Shown: one piece after another, positions 6,595-14,749 of the stretch
Numbering within the stretch: the first letter of the stretch is position 1
Layout: each line of letters starts with the position of its first letter
DNA from: a virus
Virus record (IMG/VR): IMGVR_UViG_3300030020_000070
Coordinates: 1 to 31,019 of that record
Length of the DNA: 31,019 nucleotides
Reading direction: 5' to 3' (one strand)
Program-made: the position numbers and the translations under genes
Notes under the pieces: generated by a model
What the model was told of the DNA's origin: nothing
The model's input: the letters and a program-made list of their open reading frames with translations, nothing else
The model's database searches: none

Positions 6595-8623
6595 CTTCCA
6601 GTCCAGCGCCGATTCACTCGCTGCCCTGCAGCGCGCCGTCGTTCTCTCTCTCGCGCTCCTGACCCCGCCGGCGGAGCTCACCGTCTCCGAGTGGGCAGAC
6701 CTCAATGCGCGCCTCCCGCCCGAGGGCGCCTCCGAGCCTGGCCAGTGGTCCACCGACCGCGCACCCTACCAGCGCGGCATGATGGACGTCGCCAACGAGC
6801 CCGGCATTGAAACCGCGGTTTACATGATCGCCGCGCAGTGCGGCAAGACCGCCTCGATGCTGAACACGCTCTTTTACTTCGTTTCGCACGCGCCCAGCCC
6901 GATCCTCTGGGTGATGCCGACCAAAACCCTCGCCGAGGATCTCTCGAAAGAGCGCATCGACACCGCGATCCGCGACACGCCGGCCCTCGCACCGCTCTTC
7001 GGCAAGAGTAAAACCCGGTCCAGCGGCGCCACCATTCTCAAAAAGAAGTTCCCCGGCGGCTTCATGGCCCTGGCGGGAGCCAACGCACCCAGCACCCTGG
7101 CCAGCCGGCCGGCGCGGGTGCTGATCTGCGACGAGGTTGACGACTTCCCGGCCAGCTCCGGGACCAAGGGCGACCCCATCACCATCGCCGACGCGAGAAC
7201 CACGAACTTCTGGAATCGTTTCAAGGTCTATGCCTCCACGCCCAGCATCAAGGGCGCCAGCCGCATCGAGAAGCTGCTCGCCAACTCCGACATGCGCGTC
7301 TACATGGTCGCCTGCCCTCACTGCCACACCTACCAGGAGCTGGTGTGGGAGTCGCTGAAGTGGCCTGGCCCCAACAGCAACAGCGGCGCGACCAGGCATG
7401 AGCCGAGCCGGTGTTACTACGTGTGCGTCCAGGGCTGCGAGATCCTCGAGGCCGATAAGCCGGACATGCTGCGCGACCGCGACGTCGAGTTTCCCGCGTA
7501 CTGGCACAAGACCAACCCGGGTGGCGGCGACGGCCACACCGCTGGCTTTACGCTCAGCGTTCTCTACTCGCCCTGGAAGACGTGGGAGTCGCTGATCGGC
7601 GACTGGCTGAAGGCGTACAAAAATCCGCAACAGCGCAAGGCCTTCATCAACACCCGGCTGGCGCGCACCTATGAGGCCTTCGGCGAGACCGTCGACGACA
7701 CGGCCCTGATGAAGCGCCGCGGCATCTACGAGGCCGAAGTACCGGCCGGCGCCCTGGTCCTGACCCTCGGCGTCGACGTCCAGGCCGATCGCATCGAGGC
7801 GGAGCTGGTTGGCTGGGGCGCGGATGGCCAGTCCTGGTCCATCGACTACTTCATTCTTCGCGGCAACCCGGCGATGGCCGAGGCCTGGCTGCCGGTCGAC
7901 GAGCTGCTCCAGCGCACCTGGCTGCACGCCTCGGGCGCGCGCCTGCGCATCGCGTGCGCCTTCATCGATTCTGGGTATCACACCGCCCAGGTCTATAAGT
8001 TCTGCCGTCCGCGCCAGGTGCGCCGCGTCTTCGCTTCCAAGGGCATGGCTGGCCCGGCGGTCCCGCTCACCCGGCCCAGGGCACAGCGCGCCCACAAATC
8101 GCGGGTGGAGCTGCGCATCGTCGGCATCGACACGGCCAAGGAGGCGCTCTACGCCAATCTGAAGGTCGAGGAGATCGGGCCGAGCTACTGCCACTTTCCT
8201 TCGGCGTACAAAAACGAGCAGGGCACCGTCGTCCCGCGCAACACCTACGACCGCGATTACTTCGCGCAGCTCACGGCCGAGAAGCTGGTCAGCGAAATGG
8301 ACGGCATGACGCCGGTCCGCAAGTGGGTCAAAAAGCAGGAGCGCAATGAGGCCCTCGACTGCCGCGTCTACGCGATGGCCGCGCTCGACGATCTCAATAT
8401 CCGCGATTGGACCAAGCTGGCGGCGAACCTGCAGCAGATGGCTGCACATTTCAAACAGACGCCGCCGGCCGGAGATCCGCGGAGCGTGCCTGACGCCCCT
8501 CCCGAAGCGATCACGCAAACCCCGGAGATCTCCGCCGGCGACATCCCCATCCTGACAGGCGCAAAGAAGAAGGGCGCCAGGCTCGCCGCGAAGACGAGCT
8601 GGGCCGGGGAGTGGGACCGTTAG
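6587..8623 (+). CDS. terminase large subunit, GpA family
   Basis: A 678-residue packaging motor and nuclease close in length to lambda gpA (~640). Walker A is AAQCGKTA at 82-89, Walker B is VLICDEVD at 178-185 with catalytic Glu183, and the coupling motif is STPS near 218. A Cys cluster (C243, C246, C276, C280, C284) probably forms a zinc site. The C-terminal RNase H-like nuclease starts with LGVDVQADRIE (Asp397) and ends near NEALDCRVYAMAAL, a conserved GpA segment. It would hydrolyse ATP to translocate DNA into the prohead and cut at cos. It pairs with the Nu1-like gene upstream and the gpW/portal genes downstream. All key residues look intact. Confidence 0.95.
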   Translation: MPSFQSSADSLAALQRAVVLSLALLTPPAELTVSEWADLNARLPPEGASEPGQWSTDRAPYQRGMMDVANEPGIETAVYMIAAQCGKTASMLNTLFYFVSHAPSPILWVMPTKTLAEDLSKERIDTAIRDTPALAPLFGKSKTRSSGATILKKKFPGGFMALAGANAPSTLASRPARVLICDEVDDFPASSGTKGDPITIADARTTNFWNRFKVYASTPSIKGASRIEKLLANSDMRVYMVACPHCHTYQELVWESLKWPGPNSNSGATRHEPSRCYYVCVQGCEILEADKPDMLRDRDVEFPAYWHKTNPGGGDGHTAGFTLSVLYSPWKTWESLIGDWLKAYKNPQQRKAFINTRLARTYEAFGETVDDTALMKRRGIYEAEVPAGALVLTLGVDVQADRIEAELVGWGADGQSWSIDYFILRGNPAMAEAWLPVDELLQRTWLHASGARLRIACAFIDSGYHTAQVYKFCRPRQVRRVFASKGMAGPAVPLTRPRAQRAHKSRVELRIVGIDTAKEALYANLKVEEIGPSYCHFPSAYKNEQGTVVPRNTYDRDYFAQLTAEKLVSEMDGMTPVRKWVKKQERNEALDCRVYAMAALDDLNIRDWTKLAANLQQMAAHFKQTPPAGDPRSVPDAPPEAITQTPEISAGDIPILTGAKKKGARLAAKTSWAGEWDR

Positions 8624-8639
8624 CCGGGTGGCCCCCGGC
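8623..8639. terminator. perfect stem-loop at the end of the terminase gene
   Basis: GCCGGG-TGGCC-CCCGGC forms a 6-bp GC stem with a 5-base loop, beginning at the last base of the terminase stop. It sits between two convergent genes, so it could act on both strands. It lacks a T-run, so efficient intrinsic termination is uncertain. Confidence 0.4.
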
Positions 8640-8641
8640 CG

Positions 8642-8953
8642 CTAGGCTTCAACTTGGCTGCGCGCGCCCGTCTCGGCCCGGATCGGCGCCTCGGTCGGAG
8701 TCAGCGTGCAGGCAAAGTATCCACGCTTGGCCAGCTCCGTCCACTGTTCCGGACTGGTGATGGTGAGCTGGAGGATCCCGATCGGCTTGGCGGTCGAGGC
8801 GTGGCTGGTGCCGGGTTCGGTCGCCGTCATCTTGACCAGCGACAGGTTGCGGTCCCACTCGGCAGTGGTGAGGTCGGTGACCAGGAAATTGCAGTTGACC
8901 TGGCCTGCGATGGGGGCGTTGCGGTGGTTCTGGCTTGCCTGGGTGCCTTCCAT
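8642..8953 (-). CDS. small reverse-strand hypothetical protein within the packaging region
   Basis: A 103-residue protein from ATG at 8953, chosen because GGGAGA lies seven to eight bases upstream on that strand. A longer in-frame start (139 residues) would add a very basic, unlikely N-terminus. The core reads as a beta-rich domain (AGQVNCNFLVTDLTTAEWDR, KPIGILQLTITSPEQW, LAKRGYFACTLTP). No family is recognised. It lies opposite to all structural genes between the large terminase and the connector, convergent with the terminase and divergent from the 9068 gene, the usual situation of an independently expressed accessory (moron) gene. Confidence 0.55.
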   Translation of the reverse strand: MEGTQASQNHRNAPIAGQVNCNFLVTDLTTAEWDRNLSLVKMTATEPGTSHASTAKPIGILQLTITSPEQWTELAKRGYFACTLTPTEAPIRAETGARSQVEA

Positions 8954-8983
8954 GGTTGTATCTCCCTTGCGCGCAATCCTACG

Positions 8984-8996
8984 CCGTTTTCTTCGG
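8984..8996. promoter_or_regulatory. CCG-TTTT-CGG dyad between divergent genes
   Basis: CCGTTTTCTTCGG is a short dyad about 50 bases upstream of the similar CCGTTTTTCACGG inside the promoter at 9031. A matched pair in a divergent intergenic region could be operator half-sites. Support is limited to resemblance. Confidence 0.3.
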
Positions 8997-9030
8997 TTTT
9001 TGCCGATCTTCATGCCTAAATCGCCCATCT

Positions 9031-9067
9031 TTGACCGTTTTTCACGGTTGCATTTACACACTCAGGC
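9031..9067 (+). promoter_or_regulatory. promoter-like module A (leaderless start for the 9068 gene)
   Basis: TTGACC (9031-9036), a 17-base spacer beginning GTTTTT and containing a CCG...CGG dyad, then TTACAC (9054-9059). The ATG lies eight bases after the -10, so transcription would begin at or next to the start codon. No Shine-Dalgarno is present. Matching modules precede the 11735 and 26890 genes. Confidence 0.6.
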
Positions 9068-9685
9068 ATGTCGATCGGGGACTTTCCTTACAACATCGAG
9101 TTCGTGGACGCCCCCAAAGAGCCCGAGCCGCACAACCTCATCGCCGGCGATACGCTGGCCTGGTCGCGCAGCTTTGAGGCCTATCCCGCCACCGCGGGCT
9201 GGGTGCTCGCCTACGTGCTCAACTCACCCACCGGCCGCATCGTCGTCAACTCCGCGGACATCACCGCGACCGGCGATCAGTTCAATATCGCGGTGCCGTC
9301 GGCCGAGACCAAGCTCTGGGCGCCCGGCGCCTATCAGTGGACCGCCGTGGTCGCGCTCGCCGCTTCCGGCCCGGTACCGGCGCAGCGCTTCACCGTTGCC
9401 CTCGGCCGCGTCGTCATCGCCATCGACCTGCTGGATGCGACAGCGCCGCAGGATACCCGCTCCAACGCCGAGAAGGCGCTGGACAACATCCACCTGATGC
9501 TGGCCGGCCGCGGCGGCGACGGCGTGCAGGAGTACACCATCAACGGCCGCATGTTGCGCCGCTACTCCATCACCGAGCTGCTGCAGCTCCGCTCCGTCTA
9601 CACCTCCATCGTCAAGATCGAAAGGATCAACCGCGGCGAGTACATGCTGCCCACCACGGTTGCGGTGCATTTCCGTGGCGAGTAG
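9068..9685 (+). CDS. head-tail connector with gpW-like C-terminus
   Basis: A 205-residue protein placed between terminase and portal, where lambda has gpW. The first ~125 residues are a beta-rich domain of the type seen in phage proteins (NLIAGDTLAWSRSF, AGWVLAYVL, GRVVIAIDLL). The last ~65 residues (DVQ-type linker, YTINGRMLRRYSITELLQLR, SVYTSIVKIERIN) resemble gpW, the small protein that completes the filled head and provides the tail attachment surface. Lambda gpW is only 68 residues, so this appears to be gpW fused to an extra domain. Translation probably starts leaderlessly from module A. The gpW assignment combines position with a short pattern match. Confidence 0.65.
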   Translation: MSIGDFPYNIEFVDAPKEPEPHNLIAGDTLAWSRSFEAYPATAGWVLAYVLNSPTGRIVVNSADITATGDQFNIAVPSAETKLWAPGAYQWTAVVALAASGPVPAQRFTVALGRVVIAIDLLDATAPQDTRSNAEKALDNIHLMLAGRGGDGVQEYTINGRMLRRYSITELLQLRSVYTSIVKIERINRGEYMLPTTVAVHFRGE

Positions 9686-9690
9686 GTGCG

Positions 9691-9720
9691 CTTCGCACCG
9701 TTCTCGAAGGCTTTGCGTGA
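9691..9720. repeat. dispersed CTTCG-CCGTTCTCGA motif, copy before the portal gene
   Basis: CTTCGCACCGTTCTCGA at 9691-9707 is followed by AGGCTTTGCGTGA, filling most of the 41-base gap between connector and portal genes. The same 17-mer recurs exactly at 14750-14766, and variants occur at 706 and 15488. Confidence 0.6.
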
Positions 9721-9726
9721 AAACCT

Positions 9727-11301
9727 ATGAATGAGATTTTTAGCCTCGACCTTTCCGAAGCCAAGCTGGCCGTCATGGACTCGCGCGCTACCACCCAGGC
9801 CGCAACCCTCGCCCGCACCGCGGCAGAGTCCCGCAAGCGCGACCTCAACTTCCGCGCCGGCCGGGTCACCCGCACCACTGAAGACTGGGGCACGTCCAAC
9901 AGTTCGGCCGACCTCGATCTCTGGGCCAATTTGTATGGGCTCCGGGGTCGCGCCCGACGCCTCAGCACCAATAATCCCATCATCCGCAAATACCTCCGCA
10001 TGTGCCAGAAGAACATCGCCGGCGACAAGGGGATTCAGTTGCAGATGAAGGTGCCCATGAAAAAGGGCAAGAAAATCAACAAAAAGCTGTCGATGGAGAT
10101 CGAGGCAGCGTGGAAGCGCTGGACTGCCCGCGAGTTCTGCACCGTCACCGGCAAAATGAGCTTTGCCGAAGCGCAGCGCTTCGCCATCGAGCAGTGGAAG
10201 CGCGACGGCGAGTGTCTGTGCCGCATGGTCACCTACGACCGCGGCAACCCGTACAACTTCGCGCTGCAGTTCTTCGATCCCGACCAGCTCGACCTCAACT
10301 ACTTCATGTATCAGATGCCCAACGGGAACCAGATCCGCATGAGTGTGGAGACCGATGCCTACGGCAAGCCGGTCAACTTCCACCTGTGGAAGCGCCACCC
10401 GGCCGAGTACTCCACCGCGCCGCAGTTCCGCGTCGTGGTGCCCGCCCAGGAGATGGTCCACCTCTTCTTCGCGCAGCGTGTCGGCCAGACCCGCGGTTAT
10501 CCGGAGATGGCGCCGTCGATGATCGGCATCCACATGATCGGCAAGTACTCGGAGTCGGAGGCCATCGCCGCGCGCACCGCCGCGGAGAAGCAAGGCTTCT
10601 TTGAGTCCGCCGCCGCCACCGACGAGAGCTACACCGGCCCGCGCGACGAAGAGAACATGCTCAGCATGAAGTCGGAGCCGGGGATGTTGGAGCAGCTCCC
10701 CGCCGGGGTGCAGTTCAAGGCGTGGGACGCCAACCATCCGACCCAGGCCTTTCCGTTCTTTATGAAGTCGCTCACCCGGCTCGCCGGAGCGGGCCTCGAC
10801 GTCAGCTATGAGTCGCTGGCCAACGATCGCGAGGGTGTGAACTACTCCAGCATCCGCGCCGGGCTGCTCGATGAGCGCGATACCTGGCGCGTCGAGCAGG
10901 ATGTCTTCAAGGCCGGCTTCATGCGGCCCATCTTCGAGGCGTGGCTGCAGAACGCCTGGCTCGCCGGCGAGATCAAGCTCGACGGCCTGCCCAGCGACTA
11001 CTTTGAGTTCGCCAGCTTCCATGCGCGAGGCTGGCCGTGGGTGGATCCGCTCAAGGATGCGCAGAGCGCGGTCCTCCAGGTCGAGAACGGATACGAGGCG
11101 CAGTCCGACCAGATGGCTGAGGCGGGCCACGACTTCGAGAGCACCATCGACCGCATCAAGTACGAGCAGGATTACATCCTGGCCTCGGGCGTGAAGCTGG
11201 GCACCGACACCAAGGGCATCGCCGACACCGCGACCGACACCGAGGCCGATGAAGCCGCGGCCGACAGCGGCGGCAAGAAACCGGAAACAGGAGGCAACTG
11301 A
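9727..11301 (+). CDS. portal protein, lambda gpB type
   Basis: A 524-residue portal protein, equal in size to lambda gpB (533). Family signatures include NPIIRKYLRMCQKNIAGDKG near residues 84-103, FAIEQWKRDGECLCRMV near 157-173, the FFDPDQLDLNY stretch, VVPAQEMVHLFF, and the late GVNYSSIRAGLLDERDTWR segment near residue 375. The C-terminus is Asp/Glu/Lys-rich. Twelve copies form the DNA channel at the capsid vertex, where terminase docks and the tail later joins. Start ATG 9727 has no strong ribosome site; the gene ends with a one-base overlap with the next ATG (TGATG). Confidence 0.95.
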   Translation: MNEIFSLDLSEAKLAVMDSRATTQAATLARTAAESRKRDLNFRAGRVTRTTEDWGTSNSSADLDLWANLYGLRGRARRLSTNNPIIRKYLRMCQKNIAGDKGIQLQMKVPMKKGKKINKKLSMEIEAAWKRWTAREFCTVTGKMSFAEAQRFAIEQWKRDGECLCRMVTYDRGNPYNFALQFFDPDQLDLNYFMYQMPNGNQIRMSVETDAYGKPVNFHLWKRHPAEYSTAPQFRVVVPAQEMVHLFFAQRVGQTRGYPEMAPSMIGIHMIGKYSESEAIAARTAAEKQGFFESAAATDESYTGPRDEENMLSMKSEPGMLEQLPAGVQFKAWDANHPTQAFPFFMKSLTRLAGAGLDVSYESLANDREGVNYSSIRAGLLDERDTWRVEQDVFKAGFMRPIFEAWLQNAWLAGEIKLDGLPSDYFEFASFHARGWPWVDPLKDAQSAVLQVENGYEAQSDQMAEAGHDFESTIDRIKYEQDYILASGVKLGTDTKGIADTATDTEADEAAADSGGKKPETGGN

Positions 11302-11501
11302 TGGACACCGCGCATGCCGATGGCCGCTTTCAAAAGATGGCGTACTTCTACGCAAAAGAAAACTTGCCGGCGAGCGTTGTTGCTCCTGGCTTCCAAAAGT
11401 TCACCAACATCGGTGGGCGAATCTACCTGGTGAAGGACGGTCGCAATTACCGGTTGGATCGCCTCGTGAAGACCGGGCGCGCCAGACTCGTCGCCGCCTG
11501 A
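11301..11501 (+). CDS. small hypothetical protein after portal
   Basis: A 66-residue protein starting in the portal stop (TGATG) with AGGAGG in the portal 3' end, so it is well placed for coupled translation. It is basic and has a beta-hairpin-like core (FTNIGGRIYLVKDGRNYRLD). It occupies the position between portal and protease genes. No family is recognised. It ends just before the repeat tract at 11508. Confidence 0.6.
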   Translation: MDTAHADGRFQKMAYFYAKENLPASVVAPGFQKFTNIGGRIYLVKDGRNYRLDRLVKTGRARLVAA

Positions 11502-11507
11502 CAATTT

Positions 11508-11613
11508 GGTAAGTGGTAAGTCAGTGCAGCGCGCGCCTTTTTTGCTTTTGCTGACCACTTACCACTGATCACTTACCACTTTTACCACTTACCCCTCGCT
11601 CTCACTCACCACT
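11508..11613. repeat. GGTAAGTGG-type inverted repeat tract (copy 2)
   Basis: The left arm GGTAAGTGGTAAGTCAGTGC is followed by a GC-rich core with T-runs. The right arm (GCTGACCACTTACCACTGAT, continuing CACTTACC repeats) is largely complementary to the left. The tract ends with the complement of the GAGAGCGAGGGGTAA unit. The arms could form a long hairpin; the core CAGTGCAGCGCG...TTTTTTG is shared with the 15774 tract. It fills the gap between the portal cluster and the capsid promoter. Confidence 0.75.
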
Positions 11614-11694
11614 GCCGTTTTCGCCGTGCTATCCCATCACCGCTTTCGCGGCAGCGCCTTGTAGGGCTTCCTGCGCGTTGATTTTCCCGCACAT

Positions 11695-11734
11695 TTGACC
11701 GTTTTCGCGGATTGCCCCTAAACATCGTTGCGAC
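11695..11734 (+). promoter_or_regulatory. promoter-like module B (capsid gene)
   Basis: TTGACC (11695-11700), a 17-base spacer starting GTTTTCGCGG, then CTAAAC (11718-11723); the ATG follows eleven bases later. No Shine-Dalgarno lies before ATG 11735. The -35, spacer start and spacing match modules A (9031) and C (26853). A related CCGTTTTCGCCG lies at about 11615, in the same gap. Confidence 0.6.
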
Positions 11735-13717
11735 ATGGCAGAACTCGCAGCGGCACAGAAGATCACCAAGCAGCTCCCCCCCGTCAAGCTCCCCATGCAG
11801 AGCCGGGCCTTCAGCGTGCGCGCAGCCGCGCCGGCCGAAGGCGCGGACGACAATGTCGTGCCCATCACGTTCTCCTCGGCGAATCCCGTCAAGCGGATGA
11901 CCTGGGGCGGCATGTGGTGGAACGAGGTGCTGAAGCACTCTGGCGGCGCGGTAAAAACTGACCGCCTCACCCAGGGCCTGGCGGTGCTGGTCAATCACGA
12001 CGCCAACCAGCGCGCCGGGATTTTGCAGGATGGAGCCATCCATGACCAGACCGGCAGCGGCAATATCCGCTTCAACACTACTCAATTCGGGAAGGACGTT
12101 GCTACCGAGGTGCGCGAGGGAACTCTCCCGTATATCTCCGTTGGCTACATCGTCCACAGCGAAGCCCGCGCTGAAGACATCGACCCAGCCGACGACGAGG
12201 ACCCGAACTATCTAGGCACCTTCGAAGCCGACTCATGGGAGCCGATCGAAGTTTCCCTCGTCGCCATCCCCGCCGACCCCAGCGTCGGCGTCGGGCGCGG
12301 CCTTTCAGACCTTCCGCTTTATCCGGTGCGCTTTGCAGGCATGCCGGCAGATCCGCCGGCAGCAGCCGGACGCAGCACCCAGGAGCCTCACATGCCCGAA
12401 GCAGTCATCGCCGTCGTCTCTGACAATACCGTCGCCCTCAAGGCAGAGCGCGAGCGTTGCGCGCAGATCGCTCTCCTGCAGCGCCAGTTCCCCGAAGTCC
12501 TTACCCGCGAGCTGGCCGACACCGCCATCAACGAGGGCCACACCCGCGATGCAGTCGCGTCCATGGTGCTCGATAAGAAGCGCGAGAAGGAAGCCACCCT
12601 CAACGCCGGCGCATCGGCCGTCACGCTCAGTGCCAAGGAAGCCCGCGCATACGACTTCCTCGCCGTGATGCGCGGCGATCGCAGCGTCGAGCAGCCCAGC
12701 CTGGAGAAGGAAATTTCCGACACGCTGACCAAGACGCTCGGCCGCGCCACCGGCAACATCTTCATCCCCACCAACCAGCCCATCTTCCGGATGACCAGTG
12801 ACGAGCGCGCAGCGCGCACCCGCGCCGGCCTCTACACCGGCACCTCGGGCGCAGGCGGCGCCACCGTGGCCACCGAGCTGATCAGCTTCCTCGACTTCCT
12901 CCGCCCGGCGCTTCGGCTGCCGGGTATGGGCGCGGAGTTCATGGGCGGCTGCACCAGCAACTTCGCACTGCCCAAGATGACCGGCGACGCCGGCTTCAAC
13001 TGGGTGGGCGAGAATCCGGGCGCGGACAACACCGACGTCGACCCTACCTTCGGCCAGGTCTACTTCAGCCCGCTGCAGGCGATCGGCTCCACCAGTTGGT
13101 CGCGCCAGTTGCTGGTGCAGTCCACCATCGACATCGAGGCCAAGGTGCGCAACGCGCTGGTATTGCGCGCGGCCATCGGCATCGAGACGGCGGCGCTTGC
13201 CGGCACCGGCGGAACCCAGCCCACCGGCCTGCTCACCACCACCGGCGTCCATGTGGTCGCGCTCGGGACCAACGGCGCCACCCCCACCAAGCAGAACTAC
13301 ATCGACATGTTGACCGCGTGCTTCGTGGCCAACGCCGCCCTGGGCGAGCAGAAGTATCTGCTCACTCCGGAGATCGCGGGCTACCTGGCCGGGCTGCCGG
13401 AACTCGGCAACACCATCGCGCTGCCCACCTTCACCTACGCGGCGGATGGCAAGGGCCGCATCAACGGGCACGAAGCTGCCTGGTCGAACCTGCTGCCGAA
13501 GACGCTCGTCAAGGGCATCTCGGGCGCGGTTTGTCACGCGGCCATCGGTGGCAGCTTCAACGCATTGACGATCGCCGAGTGGGGCGCGATGGAGATCATC
13601 CTCGACCCCTACACGCTGGCCCGCCAGGGAATGATCAAGATCATCGCGCAGTTCCTGGTGGACTCCAACCTCACCTATCCGCAGGCCTTCTCTGTGGCCC
13701 TGGACCAGCTCGTCTAG
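11735..13717 (+). CDS. prohead protease / HK97-fold major capsid fusion protein
   Basis: A 660-residue polyprotein. Residues ~20-190 are an HK97-type (S78) prohead protease: strand SRAFSV, catalytic His88 in LVNHD, catalytic Ser135 in PYISVGY, then WEPIEVSLVAIPADPSVGVG. Residues ~220-350 are a helical, charged scaffold-like delta region (ALKAERERCAQIALLQ). From about 360 comes the HK97-fold major capsid protein (TVATELISFLDFLRPALRLP... WGAMEIILDPYTLARQGMIK). Such protease-capsid fusions are a known arrangement in which the protease frees the capsid subunit during maturation. An internal start at M220 could make scaffold-capsid alone. No separate decoration protein gene of gpD type is recognised. 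Confidence 0.93.
   Translation: MAELAAAQKITKQLPPVKLPMQSRAFSVRAAAPAEGADDNVVPITFSSANPVKRMTWGGMWWNEVLKHSGGAVKTDRLTQGLAVLVNHDANQRAGILQDGAIHDQTGSGNIRFNTTQFGKDVATEVREGTLPYISVGYIVHSEARAEDIDPADDEDPNYLGTFEADSWEPIEVSLVAIPADPSVGVGRGLSDLPLYPVRFAGMPADPPAAAGRSTQEPHMPEAVIAVVSDNTVALKAERERCAQIALLQRQFPEVLTRELADTAINEGHTRDAVASMVLDKKREKEATLNAGASAVTLSAKEARAYDFLAVMRGDRSVEQPSLEKEISDTLTKTLGRATGNIFIPTNQPIFRMTSDERAARTRAGLYTGTSGAGGATVATELISFLDFLRPALRLPGMGAEFMGGCTSNFALPKMTGDAGFNWVGENPGADNTDVDPTFGQVYFSPLQAIGSTSWSRQLLVQSTIDIEAKVRNALVLRAAIGIETAALAGTGGTQPTGLLTTTGVHVVALGTNGATPTKQNYIDMLTACFVANAALGEQKYLLTPEIAGYLAGLPELGNTIALPTFTYAADGKGRINGHEAAWSNLLPKTLVKGISGAVCHAAIGGSFNALTIAEWGAMEIILDPYTLARQGMIKIIAQFLVDSNLTYPQAFSVALDQLV
12380..12394 (+). 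promoter_or_regulatory. internal ribosome site and start in the protease-capsid gene
   Basis: CAGGAG at 12380-12385 lies six bases before an in-frame ATG at 12392 (Met220), exactly at the junction of the protease and scaffold regions. Initiation here would yield a 441-residue scaffold-capsid product without protease, analogous to lambda Nu3 starting inside gene C. The long gene itself has no Shine-Dalgarno, so the internal site may be the stronger one. Confidence 0.5.
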
Positions 13718-13724
13718 ATCCTTC

Positions 13725-13777
13725 GGGTGGCGTGGAGAAACTGCCTCGCCGCCCGCGCACCACCTCACCTTTTTTTT
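13725..13777 (+). terminator. possible terminator after the capsid gene
   Basis: GGGTGGCG (13725-13732) pairs with CGCCGCCC (13747-13754), one pair being U-G, across a 14-base loop. Eight Ts follow at 13770-13777, but 15 bases separate stem and T-run, which is longer than in a standard intrinsic terminator. It may attenuate transcription between capsid and tail-connector genes. Confidence 0.35.
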
Positions 13778-13803
13778 GATTCGCACCACGGAGATCCCCA
13801 GTT

Positions 13804-14001
13804 ATGGCAATCACTACCGTCCAGCCAGGCAGCAGCAAACTCAAAACCGTCAATGTCACCGCCAAGGCCGTTCTCGGTCCCGGCGGCGTGGTCCTCACCA
13901 AGGGCCAGACCGTCCGCGTTCCCGAGGCCGATGCGCACACGCTGGTCTCCGGCGGGCAGGCACAGTTCGTGACGGCCGAAGAGCAGCCGGTAAAGAAGTA
14001 G
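13804..14001 (+). CDS. small hypothetical head protein
   Basis: A 65-residue protein with GGAG eleven bases upstream of ATG 13804. It is a small beta-rich protein (LKTVNVTAKAVLGPGGVVLT, then QTVRVPEADAHTLVSGGQAQ) with a charged C-terminus. In lambda synteny it sits between the capsid gene and FII, the place of FI or a head-associated protein. No sequence family is recognised, so a virion or assembly role is inferred from position only. Confidence 0.6.
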   Translation: MAITTVQPGSSKLKTVNVTAKAVLGPGGVVLTKGQTVRVPEADAHTLVSGGQAQFVTAEEQPVKK

Positions 14002-14004
14002 GCC

Positions 14005-14316
14005 ATGTACGGCGACGCCGATCTGCCCACGTTCTTCGCGGACTTCGGCGTCGCTGTGAATTTTCAGGGCGTCGCGTCGAAGGGTAACTTTGACCGCCCG
14101 GTCGACGTGAAGCTCTCCGAGCAGGGCTTCGGCGGCGCCATCATTGCGACCCCCGCGGTCCGGATGCCGTACAACGCCTTTCGGCCGATGCCGAAGACGG
14201 GAGATGCAGTGACTGTCGACGGCATGGACTACACGGTCAGCGAGCCCACCGCGGAAGCCGACGGCGCCGTCGTGTGCTACGAGCTGAAGAAGGTCGCGCT
14301 GGGGTGCAGAGCATGA
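14005..14316 (+). CDS. head-tail joining protein (gpFII-like)
   Basis: A 103-residue protein with the pattern of lambda gpFII and related head-tail connectors: an N-terminal DLPTFFADFGVAVNFQG segment, then a beta sandwich with a conserved GDAVTVDGMDYTVSEPTAEA stretch near the C-terminus (the 'value-property' strand pair). It is close in size to FII (117). It is expected to form the ring joining the portal-gpW stack to the tail terminator. It starts three bases after the previous stop and ends in an ATGA overlap with the next gene. Confidence 0.75.
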   Translation: MYGDADLPTFFADFGVAVNFQGVASKGNFDRPVDVKLSEQGFGGAIIATPAVRMPYNAFRPMPKTGDAVTVDGMDYTVSEPTAEADGAVVCYELKKVALGCRA

Positions 14317-14747
14317 CCGCGCCCAGCATCCAGTCGCAGGTCATGGCCAAGGTAGTCGCCACCGTCAACATGCCTGGGGTCGCGCTGGCCTGGCGCTCGC
14401 GCATGTCCGCCTTCAACGCCGGCGAGCTGCCCGCCATCAATGTGCTGCCGGAAGAGGGCGACGCCGAGTACCTCGACACCGATTCGATCGACCGCAAGTT
14501 CACTTTCCGCGTCCGCCACATCACCGCGTCCGTGGATGAGTGCGACGCGGCCATCGATCCAGTTTATGTAGCAGCCCAGAAGCTGCTCTTCGCCGACCCC
14601 ACGCTCGGCGGCCTCGTGCGCTTTACCCGCGAGAACAGCCAGAAGTGGGAGTTTGAAAAGGGCGAGCTGGATACCGTCGCCCTGGTTGTGACGTATCAAG
14701 CGGAATTTTCCACGACCCGGAGCGATCCGAGCGTGGCCTGCGGCTAG
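14313..14747 (+). CDS. tail terminator / minor tail protein U-like
   Basis: A 144-residue protein from the ATG overlapping the FII-like stop (14313-14316). It lies between the FII-like and tail-tube genes, where lambda has Z and U. The pattern of an N-terminal helix followed by mixed strands (PGVALAWRSRMSAF, INVLPEEGDAEY, RKFTFRVRHITASV, LDTVALVVTYQAEF) is that of tail-terminator proteins that cap the tube and set its end. Because a Z-like gene is found on the other strand at 19903, U is the better match here. The assignment is from position and fold-like pattern. Confidence 0.6.
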   Translation: MTAPSIQSQVMAKVVATVNMPGVALAWRSRMSAFNAGELPAINVLPEEGDAEYLDTDSIDRKFTFRVRHITASVDECDAAIDPVYVAAQKLLFADPTLGGLVRFTRENSQKWEFEKGELDTVALVVTYQAEFSTTRSDPSVACG

Positions 14748-14749
14748 TG

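Noticed and set aside
6614-8518. Long reverse-strand open frame (634 codons) opposite the large terminase
   Set aside because: It is antisense to a gene with complete GpA motifs, is rich in Arg/Gly/Ala/Val typical of a GC-rich shadow, and shows no family pattern.
9598-11355. 585-codon reverse frame opposite the portal gene
   Set aside because: Mirror of a well-supported portal gene; composition is of shadow type. It includes the dispersed motif read as protein.
12305-13789. 494-codon reverse frame opposite the capsid gene
   Set aside because: Antisense to the protease-capsid fusion; no motif or ribosome site.
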